A DNA stretch of 47,973 bases, taken from positions 1-47,973 of the IMG/VR virus record IMGVR_UViG_3300033143_001345, one strand, 5' to 3'. A program made the translations under genes and the position numbers. Within the stretch, counting starts at the first letter, position 1; every line of letters begins with the position of its first letter. Under the pieces are notes generated by a model. The model was given only the letters and a program-made list of their open reading frames with translations, was not told where the DNA came from and made no database searches. The DNA comes from a virus. Positions 1 through 8,540 of the stretch are shown in pieces.

Positions 1-1081
1 CATTAACTATTCTGTGCAATATGTTTTTAGGCAATGCTAAAGGCGACATTAAAATGTTTGGGCCGAATGCAAATGTAACTTTAGCAAGTAACGTAGTATT
101 TAACGCCTTACTGAGGTTGAACATGTTTTTCAGCTCGAAAAGGCCCGGTAATGTCAGGGTAAAGTCCAATCGCATCTGCCTAGGGTGGGTTGCAATGGCC
201 ATGCCTTTCTTGAAGTTTTCCATAAATAGCGGCCATTTTAGCCCACTTCTAATGTACTCGCCAATCTCGCCTGTCCCGTCAATACTAGCACATATCTGCC
301 AGTCGCGTATGTTAGGCAGTATGTCTTTGTAAAGACTAACACCCTTGTATTCTATTTGTGATAGGTTTGTATTGTAACGCGCATACACTTTCTGGCCATC
401 GCCTAATTCTATAATACGCTTCATGTATTTCCAGTGCTGTTCAAACATTAGGGGTTCACCGCCGACCCAATAAATCTCTTCTATACAGTGTGCTTCTACT
501 GCATCGCTAAATTCTTGCTCAACGACAGTTTCTTGAAATTCTTTTATCTTCTTACGATTGTCTTTGAGCATCCAGTTGTTAGATGGATCAGTCCAATCAA
601 CTGTTACATAACGGCGGCTTTCAGTTTCCCAGCTAGACGATAACATGTCGCCACACATACGGCACTTAAAATTACACAAGTTGCTAAAACGATAATCCCA
701 ACTAAGGGTATTGCATGTGGTGGTTCCATCTTCATCTGTGTTCTCCCAAATCTCATCGTACCGATGTTGAAACATATTCCAAAAGTAACTTCGGTATACG
801 TCTGTGTTTAATAGTTTATTATTGCATACGTCACATTCACTAAGTGTTTCACCTGCCATCATACGTTTACGCACAGACTTCATGTGTTCACTATTCCAAT
901 GTTCTTCAAGAGACTCTGGATTATATTCATCACATTGTGACGATGTATCTATGTATGACTTAAATGAACGTGCTGGTTCACGCGAAGCGCAACACATACG
1001 TCTTTCTGTTTGTGGGGAAAGGTATGTGTGGAACCACGGTGCTAGGCACAGTGTATCAGGCTTTTTGTCTGGCTTACGCAT
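1..1081 (-). CDS. Twitch-type radical SAM protein (3' end beyond window)
   Basis: The reading frame opens with ATG at 1081-1079 and stays open to the left edge, so the C-terminus is missing (about 360 residues visible). The N-terminus has the twitch-type pattern: C12 followed by APW, then a CC pair at 30-31, and a CDVC motif at 83-86. The radical SAM cluster motif CX3CX2C is at C136, C140 and C143 (CNFKCRMC), and GGEP, the SAM-binding motif, is near residue 205. Family knowledge: such enzymes bind a 4Fe-4S cluster and cleave S-adenosylmethionine to start radical chemistry; the extra cysteines usually hold an auxiliary cluster. Its start overlaps the end of the upstream TEK-motif gene by 8 bases, so the two are probably translated together. 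The substrate cannot be told from sequence. Confidence 0.9.
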   Translation of the reverse strand, partial: MRKPDKKPDTLCLAPWFHTYLSPQTERRMCCASREPARSFKSYIDTSSQCDEYNPESLEEHWNSEHMKSVRKRMMAGETLSECDVCNNKLLNTDVYRSYFWNMFQHRYDEIWENTDEDGTTTCNTLSWDYRFSNLCNFKCRMCGDMLSSSWETESRRYVTVDWTDPSNNWMLKDNRKKIKEFQETVVEQEFSDAVEAHCIEEIYWVGGEPLMFEQHWKYMKRIIELGDGQKVYARYNTNLSQIEYKGVSLYKDILPNIRDWQICASIDGTGEIGEYIRSGLKWPLFMENFKKGMAIATHPRQMRLDFTLTLPGLFELKNMFNLSKALNTTLLAKVTFAFGPNILMSPLALPKNILHRIVN

Positions 1082-2153
1082 TAATAAAATCCTTTAGTGG
1101 GCACACTATCTCTAGGTCAATCATTTGTCTTATTGTGTCAGCATTATAAAAGTGTGCGCGGTTATGATCAAGTACTTCTTTTGTGCGTGGATTCATGTAA
1201 TGCCCTGTGTTGAATTCATTAACACAATCTTTAATCATTGCTAACCGGGTTACGATACTTTCCTCTTTGTCGTAGTCCTCATTAAACAGATGTGGGAATG
1301 TTTCAAACCCTATTCTGTGTAAACGCTTTAATGTACCAACCTGTCCAAATATAATAAACGGGTGTTCAAATGCAATAGGTTTAAATGTCTTTTCAGTTAG
1401 CATTGTACTACTGCCAGATCTATAACAATTTCTTTGTTCTTCCTTAACGTGTATATCAACCAATTCGGCTTTAGACATCGACGCGAATGTCTCTGTAACG
1501 ACAGAAAAGTAGCTGTCATCGTACCAATCAGAATTGAAGTTTCTGTCAAAGTTATAATCAGTGGATAATAATAGATTTGAATCACGTTCATCCATTGGCA
1601 AAGTGATGCCCTTATCACAGTAACTATATAATGCTTGCGGTAATCGGTCTGACAGTGATTCAAATATCATATCACGGTGTGGCTTCGCCTTTCGCATTGG
1701 CATAAAGAAATTATACTTCTTATAATTGGTTTGCTGTTCTGGTTTATAGTAATCTAGCTTTTTTCTTTTATTATACAGGTACTCGTGTACCCAAAAGAAG
1801 TCTGGTATAATCTGATCATTATCACCGTAATAGTTCTTTGAACCGGTATACATCAGATGTACTTGTGATGGATATTGCTCCTTGAATTTATGCCCGAACC
1901 TACAGTGTCCTTCCCATACTGCATCAATGATTACTTTATAGCCTTCATTTAGTAGATGCGTAACAATATGTTTCTCATCGTGCTCAAGTGAAAAGTCGTT
2001 AACAATAAAAATCGTATCTTTTTTATATGTTTTGTGAGCGTCATACATTGTGTACTCAGCAAACTCGTATTCACCCCATGGCGTCTTGTCAAGAAATGTA
2101 TTATTTTCGTTACCTATAGCAACCAAGTCAATCTTTTGTGTATAATAATTCAT
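1074..2153 (-). CDS. TEK-motif glycosyltransferase-like protein
   Basis: A 359-residue protein. The only recognisable signature is around residues 250-285: T-E-K-T-F-K-P-I, then H-P-F-I-I-F-G, then L-x-R-I-G-F-E-T-F. This order resembles the nucleotide-binding region of GT10/exostosin-like glycosyltransferases, in which TEK precedes a hydrophobic P-[FIV]-x-x-G strand. Two more genes here (6746-7795 and 9943-10935) share the layout. It overlaps the radical SAM gene upstream by 26 bases and the one downstream by 8. A sugar-transfer role is inference; no DxD motif was sought or needed in this fold (GT-B). No signal peptide or membrane segment is evident, so it should be cytoplasmic. Confidence 0.7.
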   Translation of the reverse strand: MNYYTQKIDLVAIGNENNTFLDKTPWGEYEFAEYTMYDAHKTYKKDTIFIVNDFSLEHDEKHIVTHLLNEGYKVIIDAVWEGHCRFGHKFKEQYPSQVHLMYTGSKNYYGDNDQIIPDFFWVHEYLYNKRKKLDYYKPEQQTNYKKYNFFMPMRKAKPHRDMIFESLSDRLPQALYSYCDKGITLPMDERDSNLLLSTDYNFDRNFNSDWYDDSYFSVVTETFASMSKAELVDIHVKEEQRNCYRSGSSTMLTEKTFKPIAFEHPFIIFGQVGTLKRLHRIGFETFPHLFNEDYDKEESIVTRLAMIKDCVNEFNTGHYMNPRTKEVLDHNRAHFYNADTIRQMIDLEIVCPLKDFINA

Positions 2154-3327
2154 ATAGTTCCGGGTGTGTATCTTTTAACGACACTTCACGCCTTGCGTCT
2201 AGTCTTTCAATATTAAGTAATGGATCGACACCCTTACCTGAATTCATAAAATCAACGATACGTTCAAACTCTTCCATAACACTGTCAGGAATTTGCTCGT
2301 CCGTTAATAACAATGCATCATGCACAGCGTCTTTCGCATGTTGCGGCAATGACTTGATACAGTTCTCCGGAGCATCATGTAACATGTTCCAGAAAACAAA
2401 ATTAAAATCTTCAAATTGATCCCACTTTACAATATCCCTTAGGTACAGAACATTGTAAATATTAATAGTCGTACATAGCTGCAATGATACATTGCAGGTC
2501 TCATCCCTTAAGTCAATAAACTTATTTAGGTTTTGGATGACATTAGCCCATTTAGCGTTGGTCCTCTCGTACTCGAAACGTACACCCACATTGTCAATGC
2601 TAAACGCTATCTCCACATGTTTGAATTCTTTCCACAAATGGACATACGACTCAGGCCACTGTGTGCCATTAGTATTATAATGTATTTCAATGTTCTTAGC
2701 AACACCTTTTTCAACCAACCGTTCCAGGAACGTAAAGTGCTCTTTAATCATAAATGGCTCGCCGCCGGTAAATTCTAAATAACGTATCTGCGAAGATACA
2801 AAGTCTAGCTCATGCCAAAATGATTGTGCGGTGCGTGGCCATGCACCCTGTTTGTTCATCTCCCTGTGGAAGCTGCCATCGTCGCTTGCAAACTTTATTT
2901 CTTCGCCTGCAAAAGTACTTGAACTCCAGCTACCGCAGATGCGGCATTTTAAGTTACAAATGTTGCCCAGCTTTAAATCTATAAATCGCAATTCCTTAGC
3001 AGAATTGCCCCATGATGTAATGCCACGAATGACATGATCTAATCGCAGCAAGGTGTTCATTCGCTTACTGGTGCGACCCACATCTTCTTCATCCCAACAC
3101 TTACGACATGTTTCTGGGCGATGACCTTTAAGGAACTGCTCGCGCAATCGTTCCATGTGCGTACTGTCTTGAATTTCTAATAGGCTGCTATTGTTTAAGT
3201 TAAACTTCACACCGTCGTCGTCGACTATCTCATCGTCAGCTAAACAACAAGGGCGCACAGTGCCAATTGGGCTTGTTTCTAAACTAATCCATGGTAGTAC
3301 GCAGAACGTCTTATTTGGTAGGGACAT
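2128..3327 (-). CDS. Twitch-type radical SAM protein
   Basis: A complete 399-residue protein. The N-terminal segment reads C9-x-L-P-W13, then G-T-V-R-P-C27-C28, and a C74-x-x-C77 pair that probably ligates an auxiliary iron-sulfur cluster. The radical SAM motif is C124-N-L-K-C128-R-I-C131, followed by GGEP at 188-191. These are the hallmarks of the twitch-domain radical SAM family common in marine phages and in bacterial sugar and peptide modification clusters. It overlaps the next radical SAM gene (3311-4957) by 17 bases and the TEK-motif gene by 26 bases, so it sits inside one transcription unit. The product and substrate are unknown. Confidence 0.92.
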   Translation of the reverse strand: MSLPNKTFCVLPWISLETSPIGTVRPCCLADDEIVDDDGVKFNLNNSSLLEIQDSTHMERLREQFLKGHRPETCRKCWDEEDVGRTSKRMNTLLRLDHVIRGITSWGNSAKELRFIDLKLGNICNLKCRICGSWSSSTFAGEEIKFASDDGSFHREMNKQGAWPRTAQSFWHELDFVSSQIRYLEFTGGEPFMIKEHFTFLERLVEKGVAKNIEIHYNTNGTQWPESYVHLWKEFKHVEIAFSIDNVGVRFEYERTNAKWANVIQNLNKFIDLRDETCNVSLQLCTTINIYNVLYLRDIVKWDQFEDFNFVFWNMLHDAPENCIKSLPQHAKDAVHDALLLTDEQIPDSVMEEFERIVDFMNSGKGVDPLLNIERLDARREVSLKDTHPELYELLYTKD

Positions 3328-4957
3328 ATAAGTTCTCTAATTCCGGAATATAATCGTATATGCATTCGTTACGGATTTCATCTAGCTGTAATGTCTTTTC
3401 CCAGAATGTCTCTACTAGGTGTGAGTTGTCTGTTGCGTCCAGGAATTTTAATGCACTCCTAAATCCTGTTGATGCACGATTTAACTTATCGTAATCTTTA
3501 AGCCAATACAAATGATCCTTGTACGCAAAGCGAATCAATTGTTTGTATTCTTCAGGTGCAATGTCAATTCTATAATGCGGCGGATCTTGTAGTATATTAA
3601 TGTTAAAATCCTGTGGCTGAATCAATCCTTTCTCAACCCAATCTCTATGAAAGTCAACTATGTGAATTGCATTCATTATAGACAATGTTGCGCTAATATA
3701 AAAATCAACGTCAGGACATACCTCCATCATCTTACGTCTATTTGATTCAATGACATCCCACTTAGTTCCCTTGCGTATGTACTCGGCACGAGGACCCATG
3801 GCGTCCAAACTAGCGCCTACACTAACACTATCGAACTTCTTCCAATAACTAAACACGTCTCTGTCTTTAAGTTTAGTCTGTGTAAAGTTAGTATTGTATA
3901 TCAAACGAACATGAAACATCTCCCTGCGTTCTAGTTCGTCTAATATCTTATAATGTTCTTCCATCATAAGTGGCTCACCACCAGCAAAGTATATCTGTTC
4001 GCAGTAGTCGATATGTTCCATTAGCTGTTCAAACATATCAGTTTTATTGCGGCCTGCAATCTGCAAAGCACTATTGTCTGCTCCCCATCCGGGACCGGCT
4101 AAAGCTACTTGGTCCTTGTACCAACTACTGCTAAAAATGTGTCCGCAACTCCTGCAACTAAGGTTACATAAATTGCTGAACCTAACGTCCCAGTACGACA
4201 GTTCAAACTTATCTAATTGTCCGTCTGCATGTGTTTCTTCTAATTTACCAATGTGATGACCGTGATGCTTGTTAGCACTACGTCTGCCACTAAAGAACCC
4301 GCTTGCTTCTTGTTCATAACAGCGAGTGCAAACTGATGACTCTTTACCACGTAACATGTTCACACGTAGCTCTTTCATCTTCGGACTATTCCAAACTTCT
4401 TCCATTGTATTTTCCCTAACAGAACCAAGCGGGTGATTCATATCGGCTGAACAACACGGGTACACTTCGCCGGTTGGGTAGGCGTGTAAATGCATCCACG
4501 GATATATGCAAAACGTTTTACTATTTTTAAGCATGTACTTGTCGATTTCATTTAGTTCATCTACATCAATTTTTGTAGGTTCCCAACCATTGTAATCGTA
4601 ACTCATATTTGTTGTCTCTTTCTTCTCGTTAATTGGTGCATCGTAATACTCTACAGTAAACGACTCAGGCTCCGAATCAAATTTTTCATTAGTAGCAAGC
4701 ACCACGAAGCATTCGCTTATGTCAACTTCAGTTCTAAGAAGCCTATCTAGGTGCTTAATAAGTTCTACGTCATTTCCTGTTGACAACGTTAAAATAATGC
4801 GTTCGTTGTTATCGTACACAGGTTTATATACCGAAGATAACTCTTTCTTTAACCAGATGCCACGATTGTATATTGGATGATTGTGCCATTCATCCAAGTT
4901 AATAACTTTTAATACAGTAAGGTTATCGTATGAACTGATCAATTCATATAGATTCAT
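3311..4957 (-). CDS. Twitch-type radical SAM protein with extra N-terminal domain
   Basis: About 548 residues. I place the start at 4957, where ATG overlaps the upstream stop as ATGA and an AGGTGG ribosome site lies 5 bases upstream; an in-frame ATG three codons earlier (4966) is the alternative. Residues 1-142 form an additional alpha/beta-looking domain (hydrophobic strands around I-I-L-T-L-S and F-V-V-L-A-T-N). Then come the twitch-type C-x-Y-P-W, a P-C-C pair and a C-T-R-C pair. The radical SAM motif is C264-N-L-S-C268-R-S-C271, with GGEP at 326-329. The region just before the core contains a His-rich stretch (KHHGHH). It belongs to the same subfamily as the genes at 1-1081 and 2128-3327. 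Function beyond radical SAM chemistry is unknown. Confidence 0.9.
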   Translation of the reverse strand: MNLYELISSYDNLTVLKVINLDEWHNHPIYNRGIWLKKELSSVYKPVYDNNERIILTLSTGNDVELIKHLDRLLRTEVDISECFVVLATNEKFDSEPESFTVEYYDAPINEKKETTNMSYDYNGWEPTKIDVDELNEIDKYMLKNSKTFCIYPWMHLHAYPTGEVYPCCSADMNHPLGSVRENTMEEVWNSPKMKELRVNMLRGKESSVCTRCYEQEASGFFSGRRSANKHHGHHIGKLEETHADGQLDKFELSYWDVRFSNLCNLSCRSCGHIFSSSWYKDQVALAGPGWGADNSALQIAGRNKTDMFEQLMEHIDYCEQIYFAGGEPLMMEEHYKILDELERREMFHVRLIYNTNFTQTKLKDRDVFSYWKKFDSVSVGASLDAMGPRAEYIRKGTKWDVIESNRRKMMEVCPDVDFYISATLSIMNAIHIVDFHRDWVEKGLIQPQDFNINILQDPPHYRIDIAPEEYKQLIRFAYKDHLYWLKDYDKLNRASTGFRSALKFLDATDNSHLVETFWEKTLQLDEIRNECIYDYIPELENLYVPTK

Positions 4958-5148
4958 GCATGCCACCTTAACTTAAACCACAGTAACTCGTCTTCATTTG
5001 TAAAATATACACGGTTGCCAATACAAGACTCGTTGGAACCCAAAGTAGTATTTTCATCTAGCCAATCGTGAACTTCACGCTCGTGGGTATTCCACCACTG
5101 ATGGTCTTTAATCTGTGCGTAAAGCATAGTTATATGTTTAATAGCCAT
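4954..5148 (-). CDS. Small protein, paralogue of 5150-5407
   Basis: A 64-residue protein of unknown function. It has the pattern W-N-x-H, then W-L-D-E-N-T-x-L-G, then V-Y-F-x-x-E-D-E-L-x-W-F-x-L-R-W near the C-terminus, and matches its upstream neighbour in the same order, so the two look like a tandem duplication. A GGTGGGGGT purine-rich site sits just before the ATG at 5148. It overlaps the downstream radical SAM gene by 4 bases (ATGA). A C-terminal F-x-x-x-x-E-x-x-x-F-x-x-R-W ending is frequent in small proteins of marine T4-like phages. There is no cleavable leader motif that would mark it as a ribosomal-peptide precursor. Confidence 0.75.
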   Translation of the reverse strand: MAIKHITMLYAQIKDHQWWNTHEREVHDWLDENTTLGSNESCIGNRVYFTNEDELLWFKLRWHA

Positions 5149-5149
5149 A

Positions 5150-5407
5150 TTACCCCCACCTCATCATGAACCACATTTCTTCCTGTGGTGTTGCAAATGA
5201 TAATGTCATTCCTTCTTGTGTGTCTCTTCCTTGCTCGGTGTGTTCTTCTAGCCACTCAGTAAACTCATCTACGTGGTCATTCCAGTACATGTAGTCAGCA
5301 ATTATATACGTCTGCTTGCCATTGATAATAAGTGTTCGAATAAATCTCTCATGCCCCGGCAATCTCTCTACCTTTGATCCTCTGCCTCTAGTTCCCGAGG
5401 TTGTCAT
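5150..5407 (-). CDS. Small protein, paralogue of 4954-5148
   Basis: An 85-residue protein of unknown function. A basic N-terminus (residues 5-25, rich in G, R and K) is followed by W-N-D-H, W-L-E-E-H-T-E-Q-G and the ending F-x-x-x-x-E-E-M-W-F-M-M-R-W. The second half lines up with the 64-residue protein encoded one base downstream. The gene overlaps the end of the radical SAM gene at 5388-6749 by 20 bases. Because both small proteins sit between radical SAM genes, they could be partner or substrate proteins, but nothing in the sequence proves this; they may be ordinary small phage proteins. Confidence 0.75.
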   Translation of the reverse strand: MTTSGTRGRGSKVERLPGHERFIRTLIINGKQTYIIADYMYWNDHVDEFTEWLEEHTEQGRDTQEGMTLSFATPQEEMWFMMRWG

Positions 5408-6749
5408 ACCAATCCCCTATCCTAGGAAAAGTTAAACTAAGACACTTGTCACGACGAATGTCATACTGTTGGTAGAACATATAAAAATCGTTACGCAATG
5501 CAGGCAAGTCAAATGCATCATCGTGTGGTGTTTTAACAACGTCAAGGTAATCAATCAATCGTTGTAACTGATTAATTTCCATTTGGTGTAAAAGAGGGTT
5601 GCTGCCATTTGTATCTAGCCACTTTTGTAAGTCATCCCCGAACTCCGTGCGTAAATCATCCGGTAGTACAAGTGGGCTCTGGAACGATGGGAACCTTAAA
5701 ATGTTTAATGAGAACGTTGGAAAGTCTTTTCCACCGTAAGCTGTTTTCATTTCTAATACCATATCTAAGAACTGCGGCAAAGACTCTAAGCACAATGCAT
5801 TCACAGTACACATCATATGGAAACCTTGTACGCTACCTTCTTTTAATATTTTGTGTATGTTCAATTTCCACTGCAACCAATCCAACCCGTCACGTATATA
5901 TTCTGCTTGGTCACCGATAGCTTCGTTACTTGTGTAGAGTTGGAAGTTGTCTATGCTATGCGTTGTTTCAATTAACTTATCAATTAATGTATCCTTAGCA
6001 CATAGGTTACTGTTTAATGCAAATTGCATCTTTGGTTTATCTTCGATGAACTTATCAAACAAGCGCCAGGTGTGTGGAGACATTAGAGGCTCGCCGCCTG
6101 TTAAGCGTAGCTCTTGCAAGCTATCTTTTAAGTCTGACTCCCACCATTTAAAGAACGCTTCTACATACGGATTAGTTTCTTTTGGACCAAACGGTTCTGC
6201 TTCGTCATGTGCATGTGTAAAGTGATTGCGTCCGTCACTTATTAGCTGACGATACGGTCCACGGACCTTAATATCTTTAGCCCATGTGGTACTGAATGCA
6301 GGGTTACAATAACTACATGCAAAGTTACAAGTCCTATCAAATGCAATCTCAAGTGTTTTAAGATTAACATCATCGCGAGGATCAAGCATTGAAACATGCT
6401 GAACATCCTTATCCTCATATATCACAGACTTGTAAACGCGGTCGCTAATTGCACCGCGTTCCATATCTTCGATTTTCCAACAATAGCCGCATCCTGGTGG
6501 CCGACGTCCGTCTTGCATTTGCATACGGTCTGTTTTCTTTTCACGTGTATTGTGCAAGGCTCTTGGGTTGTGTTCAAGTTCCTTAATATCAATTTGGTGT
6601 GCTGTTGGATGATGACAGCTAGTAGTCTGTCCACTGCCTAACCATATAGTAGCATTAAACCATTTCGCAAGACACAATGAAGGACTAAACGAATTGATAT
6701 AGTCTAGCACTTCTTTGTCGGTTTCACGGCCATCTTTTCTAAGACTCAT
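5388..6749 (-). CDS. Twitch-type radical SAM protein, CLAKW subfamily
   Basis: A 453-residue protein. The N-terminus differs from the other subfamily here: S-P-S-L-C26-L-A-K-W, then S-C45-H-H-P (a His-rich replacement of the CC pair), then N-P-x-A-L-H-N-T and C87-G-Y-C90-W. The radical SAM motif is C141-N-F-A-C145-S-Y-C148, with L-T-G-G-E-P around 216-221. It is a clear paralogue of the protein at 8537-9946, sharing all these blocks plus D/T-N-P-Y-V-[DE]-A-F-[FW] before the GGEP motif. Its ATG overlaps the stop of the TEK-motif gene upstream by 4 bases. It should use SAM and a 4Fe-4S cluster; the substrate is unknown. Confidence 0.9.
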   Translation of the reverse strand: MSLRKDGRETDKEVLDYINSFSPSLCLAKWFNATIWLGSGQTTSCHHPTAHQIDIKELEHNPRALHNTREKKTDRMQMQDGRRPPGCGYCWKIEDMERGAISDRVYKSVIYEDKDVQHVSMLDPRDDVNLKTLEIAFDRTCNFACSYCNPAFSTTWAKDIKVRGPYRQLISDGRNHFTHAHDEAEPFGPKETNPYVEAFFKWWESDLKDSLQELRLTGGEPLMSPHTWRLFDKFIEDKPKMQFALNSNLCAKDTLIDKLIETTHSIDNFQLYTSNEAIGDQAEYIRDGLDWLQWKLNIHKILKEGSVQGFHMMCTVNALCLESLPQFLDMVLEMKTAYGGKDFPTFSLNILRFPSFQSPLVLPDDLRTEFGDDLQKWLDTNGSNPLLHQMEINQLQRLIDYLDVVKTPHDDAFDLPALRNDFYMFYQQYDIRRDKCLSLTFPRIGDWYDNLGN

Positions 6750-7795
6750 AACAATATATTCCTAATTTTATATTCTTCTTCGGTTGCAAACTCAAATACT
6801 CTTGACTTATTATACACTAATGCTGGAAGCATGTCAGTATATAAATCGATTAATTCCGACTCTGTTTTATTGCATACCCATTCTATAGTTTTGACTATAC
6901 TAGGAATAACATCATCTTCGTGTAGATCTGTTAACGGATACGGAAAATACTCATTAAACGTTTTGAATCCTCTATCTTCTAGCCACTTATAAGTGCGCGT
7001 ATTACCGTTTATTATAAACGGGCGCATGCCAATCATTGGCTTAAATTGTGTTTCGGATACAAATACATTATCCCACGGGCGAAACTCTGTCGCCCCTATT
7101 ACATGCAGAAAATGGTTTTCCCAGTAATCCATATTGTGCAAACTTAACACGTCATGAGGTATACCAAATTCATCGTCCTTGTACCAGTGTCCTGTTGCTA
7201 CGTAATCTTCTGCTTTCTCACCAACACTTAAATATAATTCATTTGCTGGATCGTTGTCGTAACAAATATCTGGCTTGCCCAATGTCACTATCCCTTGTGA
7301 ATCTAACCCGCCATCGATCAATGCGTTTACTAACTTTACTCTGTGTTCTCTAGGTTTTCTATTATATGCAATGTACTTGTATTTAAAACTTGCCGGCAAT
7401 AACTCGTCTTCAGTATAGTGCTTAAACTCATGCAACATAATTGGCGCAAAGAAATTAAACTCGTATTCGGAGTTATCAAAGTTTCCAATTAAATGTAGCT
7501 TAGGGTTTCCGAGGTTTTTGCAAAGAACATCTAGTTTTTGTGTGTTGAGCATAATAGGATCAACAGATGCCAAAATAAACAAATTGTCGTAGGTTTCATC
7601 ACCTGCTATTAACTGACTGTACATGTCATTATCAAATTGTGGCCCAAACCAAGTGCTATTAATAAAGATATTCTTCTCGCCTGCATATTTACTAACGATG
7701 TTATTTTTAATAATATCTATAATGTTGGTCTCGTACTGAGACCACAGCCACTTGTCTGGGAATTGTGTACCGACGTAAGTTAAATCACCCTGCAT
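6746..7795 (-). CDS. TEK-like glycosyltransferase-related protein
   Basis: A 349-residue protein. Near residues 245-280 it reads V-S-E-T-Q-F-K-P-M, then R-P-F-I-I-N-G, then L-E-D-R-G-F-K-T-F, the same layout as the protein at 1074-2153, with SET in place of TEK. It also contains A-Y-N-R-K-P-R-E-H-R around residue 140, a segment that in related proteins precedes the transferase motif (compare M-P-M-R-K-A-K-P-H-R in the 1074-2153 protein). Its stop overlaps the ATG of the radical SAM gene at 5388-6749. A sugar-transferase role is inferred from motif and context, not shown. No signal peptide is seen. Confidence 0.7.
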   Translation of the reverse strand: MQGDLTYVGTQFPDKWLWSQYETNIIDIIKNNIVSKYAGEKNIFINSTWFGPQFDNDMYSQLIAGDETYDNLFILASVDPIMLNTQKLDVLCKNLGNPKLHLIGNFDNSEYEFNFFAPIMLHEFKHYTEDELLPASFKYKYIAYNRKPREHRVKLVNALIDGGLDSQGIVTLGKPDICYDNDPANELYLSVGEKAEDYVATGHWYKDDEFGIPHDVLSLHNMDYWENHFLHVIGATEFRPWDNVFVSETQFKPMIGMRPFIINGNTRTYKWLEDRGFKTFNEYFPYPLTDLHEDDVIPSIVKTIEWVCNKTESELIDLYTDMLPALVYNKSRVFEFATEEEYKIRNILL

Positions 7796-7810
7796 AATTT
7801 AGATATTCTC

Positions 7811-7819
7811 ATTATAACA
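7811..7819 (-). promoter_or_regulatory. Possible internal extended -10 promoter
   Basis: On the minus strand the bases read TGTTATAAT, an extended -10 box, in the short gap just upstream of the gene starting at 7795. No good -35 box is found at 16-18 bases. It may let the left third of the accessory operon be read separately. Weak, sequence-only evidence. Confidence 0.3.
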
Positions 7820-8540
7820 CCTGTGCTGTTAATTGTTTTACAATAAAGTTAGCTATTGTTATATGTCCTTTAATATTTGGATGACCCAAGCATGGCCTAA
7901 TGTATTCCGCAAGCCTTTCAATTTGATACTCCCAATCCTTAGAAGTTATTGATGGACCATCAGCATTTATCATTCCTTTAGTATCAAATAACGGATTGTT
8001 AAAGAGTTGTGCCAAACATTGTTCTCTGGGTGTTAACCAACACGAGGACGGAACTATATCAAATTCTGATTTATCTTCTATCGAGAAGAGGTTTGCGAAA
8101 ACATGCTTCACGCCAATACTCTTGCACCATAGATGTAATAAATTTATATTTTGATCATAATTATATTTGCGTTGTGGTTGTGTGTCAAAATACTTATACC
8201 ATTGTTCTGTATACGGATGAAGTAAATTATTATGATTTTCTAAATCACTAGCGCGTAACTGAAACCTTTCGCCTTCATCTCCGAGTATAGTAATCCTGTG
8301 ACTAGCGGTTAAGCAGAAAATTACAATGTCATCTGGCGTTAAGTCTGAGACAATTCCCGAAAACTCAAATGCTATATCGTCAATGCTTGATCCTGACGTT
8401 CCTAAATTAACGCATTCATATTCTAACTCATTACTAACAAGCTGGGCGAAGGTGTACTTGTATTTTTCTTTGTCAGGAACTAACATTTCTAATTCATCGC
8501 CAGCAACCCAACTGTCACCAAACCAATATATTTTCTTCAT
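7812..8540 (-). CDS. SGNH/GDSL-family hydrolase
   Basis: A 242-residue protein. Block I is F-G-D-S10-W near the N-terminus, giving Ser10 as the likely nucleophile. N-L-G-T-S-G-S-S around residues 46-53 fits block II (the oxyanion-hole Gly), and H220-P-N-I-K-G-H226 near the C-terminus fits the block V histidine. The Asp normally three residues before that His is not present (C217 occupies the place), so a Ser-His dyad or another acid must serve. Family members remove or transfer acyl groups on sugars and lipids. It overlaps the radical SAM gene upstream by 4 bases, and its place among transferases fits an esterase or acetyl-handling step. It has no signal peptide, so it should be intracellular. 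Confidence 0.75.
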   Translation of the reverse strand: MKKIYWFGDSWVAGDELEMLVPDKEKYKYTFAQLVSNELEYECVNLGTSGSSIDDIAFEFSGIVSDLTPDDIVIFCLTASHRITILGDEGERFQLRASDLENHNNLLHPYTEQWYKYFDTQPQRKYNYDQNINLLHLWCKSIGVKHVFANLFSIEDKSEFDIVPSSCWLTPREQCLAQLFNNPLFDTKGMINADGPSITSKDWEYQIERLAEYIRPCLGHPNIKGHITIANFIVKQLTAQVL

